DNA of 64,000 bases from Flavobacterium keumense (lineage in GTDB: Bacteria; Bacteroidota; Bacteroidia; Flavobacteriales; Flavobacteriaceae): the NCBI RefSeq assembly GCF_029866485.1, contig NZ_CP092332.1, forward strand, positions 620,001 to 684,000, read 5' to 3'. This document shows positions 51,861 through 60,059 of the stretch, one piece after another. Made by a program: the position numbers and the translations under genes. Under the pieces are notes generated by a model. That model made no database searches, was not told the DNA's origin, and was given only the letters and a program-made list of their open reading frames with translations. Every line of letters begins with the position of its first letter. Position 1 is the first letter of the stretch.

Positions 51861-53957
51861 TTAAATTTGATTTAAAAGAGACAAAACCGTTTCATTTTTT
51901 TCAGTGGCTTTCAATTCAAATAACATGGTTTTAAAATTTTCTAAATGAATCGTGTCGTGAATCAAGTTTTGTAAAACAGCGATTCGAACTAAAGCCAATT
52001 GACTTTTCAACGACATGGTATATAATTTTGATAACGCCTCTGAATCAATATCGGCTGGATTTACTTTATCTGAATGTTCCAAAATCAAATTGGCAAACAA
52101 TAAGGAATTATTGTCGTTTTTGATGTTTTTCAAAATCGTTTGATTGACTAAACTATAATTATCAATAGTTTTGATGTTATCAATAATCGTCTTTAATATG
52201 GCTTCGGCAGCAGAAGCGTCTTTTTCTTTAACGTATTTATTGATTTCTTTTTGAGTATTTATCAATACATTTTCTTCCTTCTTCCCTTTTTCTTCCCAAG
52301 CATCTTTCAATCCTACGGTTTTGTTGAAAACTAAGTTTTCGGCCGTTGAATCTTTGTCCACATTGAAATAACCCAAACGTTGGAACTGAAATTTATCACC
52401 TGCTTGAACTGATTTTAAACTTGGTTCTACATATCCAGTGGTAATTTGCAACGAATTTGGATTCATAAACTCTAAGAAATTCTTCTCTTTATGACTGTCG
52501 GGAGCTTCGTCAATAAATAAACGATCGTACAAACGTACTTCGGCTGCTACGGCGTGAGCAATAGAAACCCAGTGTAAGGTGCCTGCTACTTTTCTTTGAC
52601 TGGCTTCGCTTCCACTTCCGCTTCGGCTATCTTCGTCATACGAAACGTGAATTTCAGTAATGTTACCATTAGCATCTTTCACCACAGATTCGCCTTTAAT
52701 GATGTAGGCGTTTTTCAATCGGACTTCTTTACCTAAACTCAAACGGAAAAACTTAGCAGGAGCTTCTTCTAAAAAGTCTTCTCTTTCGATGTATAATTCT
52801 CTAGAAAAGGGTACTTTTCTAAAACCAGCGCTTTCGTCTTCTTGATTATTTTCAGCATCTAACCATTCTTCTTTTCCTTCAGGATAATTCGTGATGACCA
52901 CTTTTACAGGATCTAAAACCGCCATCACACGAGGAGCTGTTTTATTCAGATCTTCGCGTAAGCAAAATTCTAAAAGTGAATAATCAATTACATTTTCTCT
53001 TTTGGCAACACCAATAATATCACAGAATTTACGAATTGAATTGGGTGTATATCCTCTTCTTCGTAATCCTGAAATTGTTGGCATTCTTGGGTCGTCCCAA
53101 CCATCTACAAAATTTTCTTGAACCAATTGCAAGAGTTTTCTTTTACTCATTACCGTATAATTCAAGTTCAAACGTGCAAATTCGTATTGATTAGGTCGCA
53201 CTTTATTAACATCATAAATTTGGTCTAAAAACCAATTGTATAATTCACGGTGCATCACAAATTCTAAGGTACAAATAGAATGTGAAATTTGTTCGATATA
53301 ATCACTTTCTCCATGTGCATAATCGTACATCGGATAGATTTTCCATTCGTTAGCCGTTCTATGATGATGACGGTGTAAAATACGGTACATCAACGGGTCA
53401 CGCATCAACATATTAGTCGAAGCCATGTCAATTTTAGCTCGTAAAACGTGAGTTCCTTCTGGAAAATCGCCGTTTTTCATGGCTTCGAATAAGGTTAAAT
53501 TTTCTTCAACAGAACGGATTCTAAACGGACTATCCACACCAGGTTGCGTGGGTGTTCCTTTTTGAGCCGCCATTTCTTCTGAAGTTTGGCTATCTACATA
53601 AGCTTTTCCGTTTTTAATCAATTGAATTGCCCAATCGTATAATTGCTGAAAATAGTCAGAAGCATACTGTTCATTAGCCCAATTGAATCCTAACCATTGT
53701 AAATCTTCTTTAATTGCATCTACATATTCTTGCTCTTCTTTGGCTGGATTAGTATCGTCAAAACGCAAATTTACTGGCGCATTGTACTTTAAACCCAAAC
53801 CAAAATTCAAACAAATTGATTTAGCGTGACCAATGTGTAAATACCCATTTGGCTCCGGTGGAAAGCGAAAACGCAATTGATCCTGCGGAAAACCAGAGGC
53901 TAAATTATCTTCTATAATTTGTTCAATGAAATGCAATGATTTTTCTTCTGATGCCAT
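51861..53957 (-). CDS. glnS: glutamine--tRNA ligase fused to a YqeY domain
   Basis: A 698-residue class I synthetase. The HIGH motif is RFPPEPNGYLHIGHAKSICL (about 32-51); the KMSKS motif is TVMSKRKLLQLV (about 266-277). The anticodon-binding beta-barrels follow to about 545. The last ~145 residues (KKEENVLINTQKEINKYVKE...) form a YqeY/GatB-like helical domain that may increase tRNA-Gln binding; this fusion is common in Bacteroidota. ATG at 53957 (MASEEKSLHFIEQ) is preferred to 53987. Confidence 0.96.
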   Translation of the reverse strand: MASEEKSLHFIEQIIEDNLASGFPQDQLRFRFPPEPNGYLHIGHAKSICLNFGLGLKYNAPVNLRFDDTNPAKEEQEYVDAIKEDLQWLGFNWANEQYASDYFQQLYDWAIQLIKNGKAYVDSQTSEEMAAQKGTPTQPGVDSPFRIRSVEENLTLFEAMKNGDFPEGTHVLRAKIDMASTNMLMRDPLMYRILHRHHHRTANEWKIYPMYDYAHGESDYIEQISHSICTLEFVMHRELYNWFLDQIYDVNKVRPNQYEFARLNLNYTVMSKRKLLQLVQENFVDGWDDPRMPTISGLRRRGYTPNSIRKFCDIIGVAKRENVIDYSLLEFCLREDLNKTAPRVMAVLDPVKVVITNYPEGKEEWLDAENNQEDESAGFRKVPFSRELYIEREDFLEEAPAKFFRLSLGKEVRLKNAYIIKGESVVKDANGNITEIHVSYDEDSRSGSGSEASQRKVAGTLHWVSIAHAVAAEVRLYDRLFIDEAPDSHKEKNFLEFMNPNSLQITTGYVEPSLKSVQAGDKFQFQRLGYFNVDKDSTAENLVFNKTVGLKDAWEEKGKKEENVLINTQKEINKYVKEKDASAAEAILKTIIDNIKTIDNYSLVNQTILKNIKNDNNSLLFANLILEHSDKVNPADIDSEALSKLYTMSLKSQLALVRIAVLQNLIHDTIHLENFKTMLFELKATEKNETVLSLLNQI

Positions 53958-54106
53958 TTTAAAAATTTTGAAAAGCAAAGTTATCAAATTTGTTGGTGAT
54001 TCGTCGATATATAAGGTGGTTTATTCGGCTTTACAACTAAAAAAACAAAACATTTTGTACTTTTATCCTTTTAAAACGATAAAAATTTATCCAGCAAATA
54101 ACATCA

Positions 54107-54466
54107 ATGGGAACTATTAAACTAAAAAATATTCGCACTTTTTCGTATCACGGTTGTTTAGTAGAAGAAGGAAAAATTGGGTCAGATTATAGCGTGGATT
54201 TAGAAGTAAAAACCGATTTACGTAAATCGTGTATTTCAGATGATTTAGCAGATACGGTTGATTATGTGCTTTTAAACCAAATTGTGGTTGAAGAAATGGC
54301 GGTTCGTTCTGATTTATTAGAACATGTTGCACATCGTATTATTGTTCGTGTTTTTGCAGAAGCACCATCTGTTTCCCGAATTAAAATTGGGGTTTCAAAA
54401 TTAAATCCGCCTATTGGTGGTGACGTTGAAGCAGTTACCATTGAAATGGAAGAATACAGAACTTAA
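54107..54466 (+). CDS. folB: dihydroneopterin aldolase
   Basis: A 119-residue enzyme of folate synthesis that cleaves 7,8-dihydroneopterin to 6-hydroxymethyl-dihydropterin. It contains the family pattern IRTFSYHGCLVEEGKIG (about 9-25), DYSVDLEVKT, DTVDYVLLNQIV, and a conserved Glu/Lys region VAHRIIVRVFAE then IKIGVSKLNPPIGG (catalytic Lys about 101). Length is standard. It diverges from glnS with 149 bp between starts. Confidence 0.93.
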   Translation: MGTIKLKNIRTFSYHGCLVEEGKIGSDYSVDLEVKTDLRKSCISDDLADTVDYVLLNQIVVEEMAVRSDLLEHVAHRIIVRVFAEAPSVSRIKIGVSKLNPPIGGDVEAVTIEMEEYRT

Positions 54467-54482
54467 TTTGTAAAAGGGGCTA

Positions 54483-54512
54483 TTGTAAAGTATAAACTTT
54501 TTGTTATCTTTG
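54483..54512 (+). promoter_or_regulatory. promoter of tRNA-Cys
   Basis: TTG (54483-54485), 19-bp spacer, TATCTTTG (54505-54512): a full Bacteroidota -33/-7 pair 17 bp before the tRNA 5' end. Confidence 0.8.
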
Positions 54513-54529
54513 CCACCCAATAAACAATT

Positions 54530-54600
54530 GGCGTCGTGGCCGAGCGGCTAGGCTGGGCTCTGCAAAAGCTCCTACTCCGGTTCGAATCCGGACGATGCCT
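54530..54600 (+). tRNA. tRNA-Cys (GCA anticodon)
   Basis: 71 nt. Acceptor stem GGCGTCG / CGATGCC with one G-U pair and discriminator T. The D-arm is GGCCGAGCGGCTAGGC. The anticodon arm CTGGGCTCTGCAAAAGCTC carries GCA for cysteine. The T-arm is CCGGTTCGAATCCGG. CCA is not encoded. Degenerate copies of the 3' end follow at ~90-bp intervals. Confidence 0.95.
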
Positions 54601-54810
54601 CAAGAAGAGATACAGCAATGTGTCTCTTTTTTTTGTTTAAATTTTTAAAAAAAATTAAGTAAAATTATAGTTCGAATCCAGACGATGCCTCAAGAACCTT
54701 AAGGAAACTTGGAGGTTTTTTTATGATTAATTTTTAGAAAAAATTAAATAAAATTATAGTTTGAATCCGGACGATAACTCTCAAAAAGGACAGCGATGTG
54801 TCTCTTTTTT
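54581..54810. repeat. three ~90-bp tandem units of the tRNA-Cys 3' end
   Basis: The segment TTCGAATCCGGACGATGCCT at the end of tRNA-Cys (54581-54600) recurs at 54671 (one mismatch) and, more worn, at 54760, i.e. spacings of 90 and 89 bp. Each copy is followed by a terminator-like hairpin with a T run (AGAGATACA...TGTGTCTCT type in units 1 and 3) and an AT-rich stretch ending AAAATTATAG. No gene is in the 54601-54934 gap apart from these units and a fragment of the dispersed repeat near 54820-54836. Confidence 0.8.
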
Positions 54811-54934
54811 TTACTTAATTGCGAGGTACGAAGTAATTTAAAAATTAGATAAAGTTAAGATGCTACTCCAGTTCTCCTGAATTATAGGGACAAAATACAA
54901 TCAAAACCTATAGTCTATTTAGAAGTTTAAATAT

Positions 54935-55621
54935 TTATCTTTCCTCAATCTTCTCCCAAGCATTTTTAACCATTTCTTTTTCTTTTGGAAACCAACCTTG
55001 CGAAATTAAAATCACACCAAAAACAATTAAAACAATACTAATTGCTTTTTTAATTTTAAGGATATTAGTGGGTGTTAATTTTGATTTTAACTGCTTGGCC
55101 AAAACAATTTTTAAGCAATCTACCAGTAAATACGTTACAATTACTGAGGTGAAAAAAGTCATCATTCTAGGAGTTTGCATTTCTAATTTTGGCCCTACAG
55201 AAATGATAATAGCTAACCAAAATCCTAGCACTCCAATATTAATAATATTCAAGAAAAATCCTTTTGCTAAAAGACTTCCGTAATTTTTTTTAATGATTTC
55301 GTCATCAATAGCTTCGTATTGAATTTTAGCTTGTTTTTTTAATTTAACAAACGAAATTATTCCGTAAGCTACCATTACAATTCCTCCAAAAATAAATAAA
55401 GCGGGTTTATCTTTTAAACTTGAAATCAAACGATAACTCCCTAAATAAGCTACTCCAATAAAGAAAATATCACCTAAAACCACTCCTAAATCAAAAGCTA
55501 AAGCAGCTCGAAATCCTTTGGTTATACTGGTTTCTATTAAAATAAAAAATACAGGACCTATCATAAAACTGAGGAAAATTCCCCAGGGTAATCCAGTTAA
55601 AATATCATTTATCATTAGCAT
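54935..55621 (-). CDS. LysE-family exporter
   Basis: A 228-residue, six-span inner-membrane protein. It begins with the family start ILTGLPWGIFLSFMIGPVFF and contains ALAFDLGVVLGDIFFIGVAY, FIFGGIVMVAYGIISFVKL and LAKGFFLNIINIGVLGFWLA (the LysE 'GflLNl.NPgv' region). Such proteins export amino acids or other small metabolites; the substrate is unknown. The second Met (55615) is an alternative start. It ends 19 bp beyond the DUF2807 gene in the same direction. Confidence 0.9.
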   Translation of the reverse strand: MLMINDILTGLPWGIFLSFMIGPVFFILIETSITKGFRAALAFDLGVVLGDIFFIGVAYLGSYRLISSLKDKPALFIFGGIVMVAYGIISFVKLKKQAKIQYEAIDDEIIKKNYGSLLAKGFFLNIINIGVLGFWLAIIISVGPKLEMQTPRMMTFFTSVIVTYLLVDCLKIVLAKQLKSKLTPTNILKIKKAISIVLIVFGVILISQGWFPKEKEMVKNAWEKIEER

Positions 55622-55640
55622 AGATTTGGGTTTAAACTAC

Positions 55641-56306
55641 TTATTTTATTATTTCAATTCGTCCACCAATAACTGTTTTTTGATTGACTTGTTTTGGTTT
55701 TCCATACACAGTAATATCACCTCCTGCTCTTACTTTAGCATCTACTAATTCTGTAGCAAAAACAGTGGCTTCACCCCCTGCATTGATACTAACTACAGTT
55801 TGTTCAGTAGTTAATTCTTTACCCTCATATAGTGCACCAGCTGATACTAAAATATCTTGATTTTTAGCAATTCCTTCTGTGTTGACTATACCTCCACTTA
55901 TAATTTTTACATTTAATTTTGACACTTCTAAACGAACATCAATTTTAGCGCCTTCTTTTGCAATAATATTAAAAGTGGTTCCTTTAAAAACAGCTTCACT
56001 CGAAATTTGAGCACCTTCATTAGCTTCAACTGCATCTAAATCAGTATAATATACTTTAGCTTTTACTTGATTTCCTTTCAATAATTTAGTCAATGGCATT
56101 CTCAATTTTAACTCCCCATTTCTATTGACTACTTCTACCTCATTTGAATTAATCCCTGAAAGTTCAATTCTATTCTCTTCTGAAGCAATTAACTCCACTG
56201 TTATTTGGTCAAAAGCAGTTACTTTATGAAAATCACCTACTTTTTTCTCAGTTTGAGAATAGGTTAATGAACTGATTAATAATAGACTACATAGTAATTT
56301 TTTCAT
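55641..56306 (-). CDS. secreted DUF2807 (head GIN domain) protein
   Basis: A 221-residue exported protein. Signal peptide MKKLLCSLLLISSLTYSQ is followed by a DUF2807 right-handed beta-helix-like domain: VGDFHKVTAFDQITVELIAS (about 22-41), then LRMPLTKLLKGNQVKAKVYY, then GAQISSEAVFKGTTFNIIAK and AGGDITVYGKPKQVN. Such 'putative auto-transporter adhesin, head GIN' proteins are frequent in Bacteroidota. Function is unknown, possibly a surface or periplasmic binding protein. Confidence 0.88.
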   Translation of the reverse strand: MKKLLCSLLLISSLTYSQTEKKVGDFHKVTAFDQITVELIASEENRIELSGINSNEVEVVNRNGELKLRMPLTKLLKGNQVKAKVYYTDLDAVEANEGAQISSEAVFKGTTFNIIAKEGAKIDVRLEVSKLNVKIISGGIVNTEGIAKNQDILVSAGALYEGKELTTEQTVVSINAGGEATVFATELVDAKVRAGGDITVYGKPKQVNQKTVIGGRIEIIK

Positions 56307-56327
56307 AATACTTTTTTTAAAATAAAC

Positions 56328-58508
56328 TTATTCGTTTCTTCTGATAAAGTGAAAATCCAATTGTTTTTTAACTAAATCGGCATTTTTAACTTTTACAAAA
56401 ATCTCATCTCCTAGTTGTAATAAACCATGAGAAGTAGCACCAACTAAAGCGTATTGTTTTTCGTCAAAAGTATAATAATCCTCTTTAATATCTCTAATTC
56501 GAACCATACCTTCGCATTTATTTTCGATAATTTCGACATAAATACCCCATTCGGTTACTCCAGAAATTACCCCTAAAAACTCTTGATCTTGGTGATTTTG
56601 CATGTATTTAACCTGCATGTATTTAATAGAATCTCGCTCTGCATTCGTAGCTAAACCTTCCATAGTAGACGAATGTAAACATTTGGATTCGTAAGTTTCT
56701 TCATCTACTGATTTTCCACCATCTAAATAATACTGCAACAAACGATGCACCATTACATCTGGATACCTACGAATAGGTGAAGTAAAATGGGAATAATAAT
56801 CAAAAGCTAATCCGTAATGACCAATATTATCCGTAGAATATTTTGCTTTACTCATACTACGAATAGTTAAAGTATCAATTAAGTTTTGCTCTTTTTTACC
56901 TACAACTTCACTCAATAAATTATTCAACGATTTAGAGATATCACCTTTGTTTCTAAAGTCGATTTTATAGCCAAACTTAGCAATAACAGTTTGCATTGCA
57001 ATTAATTTATCTTCATTAGGCTCATCGTGAATACGGTATACGAAAGTTTTCTTTTGTTTACCAATAAATTCAGCCACTTTTCTATTGGCTAAAAGCATGA
57101 ATTCTTCAATCAAATGATTAGCATCTTTGGAGATTTTGAAATACACTCCAGCAGGTTCTCCTTCTTGATCTAAGTTGAATTTTACTTCCACTTTATCAAA
57201 AGAAATAGCGCCTTCATTCATTCTATTTCTACGCAAAATTTTAGCCAATGCATCTAATTTCAGTGTAGCATCAACAATTTCCTTTGAAACTTGATACGGT
57301 GCGCCTGTAATCGAGATTTCTTGCGGAATAGTATGCTCTTTGGTTTCAATAATATATTGGGCTTCTTCGTAAGCAAAACGTTGGTCAGAAAAAATTACAG
57401 TTCTTCCAAACCATTGATTAACTACTTGCGCTTTTTCATTGATTTCAAATACCGCAGAAAAAGTGTATTTTTCTTCGTGTGGACGTAAAGAACAAGCATA
57501 ATTTGACAATACTTCAGGAAGCATTGGTACTACTCGATCTACTAAATATACCGAAGTAGCTCTTTGATAAGCTTCGTCATCTAAAATAGTACCTTCTTCT
57601 AAATAAAAAGAAACATCGGCAATATGAATTCCAATTTCATAATTTCCATTCTCTAACTTTTTGAAAGACAACGCATCATCAAAATCTTTAGCGTCTTTTG
57701 GATCGATAGTAAAAGTTAAAGTATCGCGCATATCCCGACGCTTGGCTATTTCGCTTTCGTGAATTGTAGTGTCTATTTTTTGCGCATAGGTTTCTACTTC
57801 AATAGGAAATTCAGACGGTAAACCATATTCAGCTAAAATAGCGTGAATTTCTGTATCATGTTCTCCTGGTTTTCCAAGCACTTTTATTACTTTTCCAAAA
57901 GGACTATCGGCTCTTTTAGGCCAATCTTCAATATGAACCAACACCACATCACCTTGCTCCGCCTCTCCTATTTTGTCTTTTGGAATAAAAATATCAGTGT
58001 ACATTTTTGGATTGGCAGTAGCAACAAAAGAAAAGTTTTTTTGAATATCAATAACCCCAACAAAATCGGTTTTATTTCGTTCAATTACTTCAATCACTTC
58101 TCCTTCTGGTCGACGTCCTTTTCTACGGTTATAAACATACACTTTTACCGTATCCTTATCTAAAGCTCTATTTAAATTATTAGTTGGAATAAAAACATCT
58201 TCTTCTAAATCTGGACAAATAAAATAAGCAGTTTTACGGCTGGTCATATCAATTGTACCTTCGTAATAATCTTGACTAACCGCCTTAATTAAATATTTTC
58301 CAGGTTCTGATTCGATAATTGTTTTTTTAGCTGCTAAAATTTTTAAATCTTTTATAATTTGATTTCTACTTTGAGTATCGTCTAAATCTAATTTAGCGGC
58401 TATTTGCTTGTAATTAAATACTTTATTAGCATTTTGAGACAGTATTTTTACAATTTTTTCAGAGTAAGTCTTCTCTTTTTTGAGCGGTTTTCTTAAACGC
58501 TTTCCCAT
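56328..58508 (-). CDS. rnr: ribonuclease R
   Basis: A 726-residue 3'-5' exoribonuclease that degrades structured RNA. The N-terminal winged-helix region (YSEKIVKILSQNANKVFNYK) is followed by cold-shock/OB domains (about 80-230), the RNB catalytic domain with LTFTIDPKDAKDFDDALSFK (about 262-281; catalytic Asp cluster) and HFTSPIRRYPDVMVHRLLQY (about 566-585). The C-terminal S1 domain is at about 640-720 (EFLGVISGVTEWGIYVEIIE). Length is standard. It points away from the AT-rich 58509-59311 region. Confidence 0.97.
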   Translation of the reverse strand: MGKRLRKPLKKEKTYSEKIVKILSQNANKVFNYKQIAAKLDLDDTQSRNQIIKDLKILAAKKTIIESEPGKYLIKAVSQDYYEGTIDMTSRKTAYFICPDLEEDVFIPTNNLNRALDKDTVKVYVYNRRKGRRPEGEVIEVIERNKTDFVGVIDIQKNFSFVATANPKMYTDIFIPKDKIGEAEQGDVVLVHIEDWPKRADSPFGKVIKVLGKPGEHDTEIHAILAEYGLPSEFPIEVETYAQKIDTTIHESEIAKRRDMRDTLTFTIDPKDAKDFDDALSFKKLENGNYEIGIHIADVSFYLEEGTILDDEAYQRATSVYLVDRVVPMLPEVLSNYACSLRPHEEKYTFSAVFEINEKAQVVNQWFGRTVIFSDQRFAYEEAQYIIETKEHTIPQEISITGAPYQVSKEIVDATLKLDALAKILRRNRMNEGAISFDKVEVKFNLDQEGEPAGVYFKISKDANHLIEEFMLLANRKVAEFIGKQKKTFVYRIHDEPNEDKLIAMQTVIAKFGYKIDFRNKGDISKSLNNLLSEVVGKKEQNLIDTLTIRSMSKAKYSTDNIGHYGLAFDYYSHFTSPIRRYPDVMVHRLLQYYLDGGKSVDEETYESKCLHSSTMEGLATNAERDSIKYMQVKYMQNHQDQEFLGVISGVTEWGIYVEIIENKCEGMVRIRDIKEDYYTFDEKQYALVGATSHGLLQLGDEIFVKVKNADLVKKQLDFHFIRRNE

Positions 58509-59311
58509 ATTTCTTTTCTTAAAAGTCTAAAATTACAAATAAGATATCAGAATACCTTTTTAAAGACTCAGATTTATTAAAAATATAACTTTTAGTAAAA
58601 GATTAATTATCCTTAAAAAATATATTTTTTAAAACTTCAAAGTTGTCAACATCTATTTAAAATATCAAAAAGAAAAGAAAATTAAAATTTATTTTTTGAT
58701 GGTTATTATAGCGTGTTAATAGTTAGTATAAATTTTTTTAAAACGTATTTGAAATGAAGTTGTAAGTAGTTATTTTTAGTTGTTAACACCTTTTTTCGCG
58801 GTTAAATATTTAAAAATAAAGACATTCTTGATTTTAATTAACAACAGTTGATAACCTAAAAAACATTCATTTTGTAGATAAGTAAATTTTTAAAATTTGT
58901 TAATAAAGATGTTTTTGTTTTTCATAACTTTTCTAAAAATTATAGAAACTAAATTAGGATTTTTAAATCCAGTTTTTGATTATAAATTTTTTCTTTTCAA
59001 AGATTAAAAACTTCTTATTTTCTATTTTTAGTTATTAACAAAGTATGTTAATTTAATATTCTCTGAAAATCAACTAATTGCATTTTGCTGTTAACAATTC
59101 AAAATTTTAACATTTTTGATGTAAAAAAATAGTTGATTTCTAAATTGTTACAAATTAATTTTTTAGTAATACTTTGTTAAATTGACAGTTACAGCACTCT
59201 TTAAAAAAATTAGTTTTTAGTTAATAAAGAAACAAAGAAACCCATCTATTTATAAATTCTAACTCGAAATCTTTCCCTATTTTTGAACACAAATTAAACA
59301 CACAATTAACA
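58509..59311. other. AT-rich divergent region, candidate replication origin
   Basis: An 803-bp gene-free stretch between divergent rnr and rpiB, strikingly AT-rich. It contains a cluster of DnaA-box-like or related sequences: TGTTAATAG (58714-58722), TGTTAACAC (58781-58789), AGTTGATAA (58846-58854), TGTTAATAA (58898-58906), TTATTAACA (59032-59040), TGTTAATTT (59046-59054) and TGTTAACAA (59089-59097). None is a perfect TTATCCACA. A -7 box for rpiB, TATTTTTG, is at 59278-59285. parS sites lie 13-15 kb away. No open frame or RNA gene is seen. Confidence 0.4.
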
Positions 59312-59743
59312 ATGAGAATTTCAATAGGAAACGACCACGCTGGTCCAGAGTATAAAAAAGCAATTGTAGCTATGCTTGAGGCAAAAGGTCACCAAATCAC
59401 TAATTATGGAACCGATTCTTTTGATGCAGTAGATTATCCTGATTTAGCGCATCCAGTCGCTCAAGATGTAGAAGAAGGAAAAGCTGATTTTGGCATTGTG
59501 ATTTGCGGTAGTGGTAACGGAATTGCGATGACGGTGAATAAACATCAAAAAGTGCGCGCCGCTTTATGTTGGATGAAAGAAATTGCTGCTTTGGCTCGTT
59601 TACATAATGACGCAAATGTAATTAGTATTCCTGCTCGTTATACTTCTATTCCGCAAGCCGTAGAAATGGTTGAAACTTTTTTATCTACTGAATTTGAAGG
59701 CGGAAGACACCAAAACCGCGTGAATAAAATTGCTTGTCAATAA
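59312..59743 (+). CDS. rpiB: ribose-5-phosphate isomerase B
   Basis: A 143-residue isomerase that interconverts ribose-5-phosphate and ribulose-5-phosphate in the pentose phosphate pathway. Landmarks are ISIGNDHAGPEYKKAIV (about 3-19), DYPDLAHPVAQDV, the catalytic-Cys block FGIVICGSGNGIAMTVNKH (about 65-83) and NVISIPARYTS. Length is normal. Its last 59 bp overlap the convergent DUF1294 frame. Confidence 0.96.
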   Translation: MRISIGNDHAGPEYKKAIVAMLEAKGHQITNYGTDSFDAVDYPDLAHPVAQDVEEGKADFGIVICGSGNGIAMTVNKHQKVRAALCWMKEIAALARLHNDANVISIPARYTSIPQAVEMVETFLSTEFEGGRHQNRVNKIACQ

Positions 59744-60002
59744 AATAATAAATTACAACTAAGAAGATTAGTTGAATAATAAGAACTCCATAAAACTTCC
59801 AAAGGAAATTTCTTTTGGAAGTTTTGTGTTTAAATCCCCACATTCCCATTCCGACACCCAGACTCCCTCCTAAAAAAGCCCAGAAAAGTAAAGTGTTTTC
59901 GGAGACTCTTCGTTTTTTGTTTCGGGCTAAATATTTATCGCAACCTACCAGAATGAAGCTCAAAACAGAAATGGTTAAAAAATAATAATATAAAAGCAGC
60001 AT
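59685..60002 (-). CDS. DUF1294 membrane protein
   Basis: A 105-residue inner-membrane protein: LLLYYYFLTISVLSFILVGC (span 1), then DKYLARNKKRRVSENTLLFW with the family 'DK..A....RRvsE..Ll..a..GG' pattern, then LGGSLGVGMGMWGFKHKTSK and a final span LIIQLIFLVVIYYFI. ATG at 60002 is chosen because the longer frame adds an unlikely N-terminus. The last ~20 residues are encoded antisense to rpiB. Function is unknown. Confidence 0.88.
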   Translation of the reverse strand: MLLLYYYFLTISVLSFILVGCDKYLARNKKRRVSENTLLFWAFLGGSLGVGMGMWGFKHKTSKRNFLWKFYGVLIIQLIFLVVIYYFIDKQFYSRGFGVFRLQIQ

Positions 60003-60059
60003 GAGAGTAGATATGTGGGGTAAAGATATTATTTTCGTGTTACAATATATTTTTACTTC

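Noticed and set aside
54601..54810. Additional tRNA genes after tRNA-Cys
   Set aside because: The copies have only the T-arm and 3' acceptor strand, no D-arm or anticodon arm, so they are remnants.
58509..59311. CRISPR array or small-RNA cluster in the AT-rich gap
   Set aside because: No regular spacing of repeats; the recurring words are short and irregular, closer to DnaA-type boxes.
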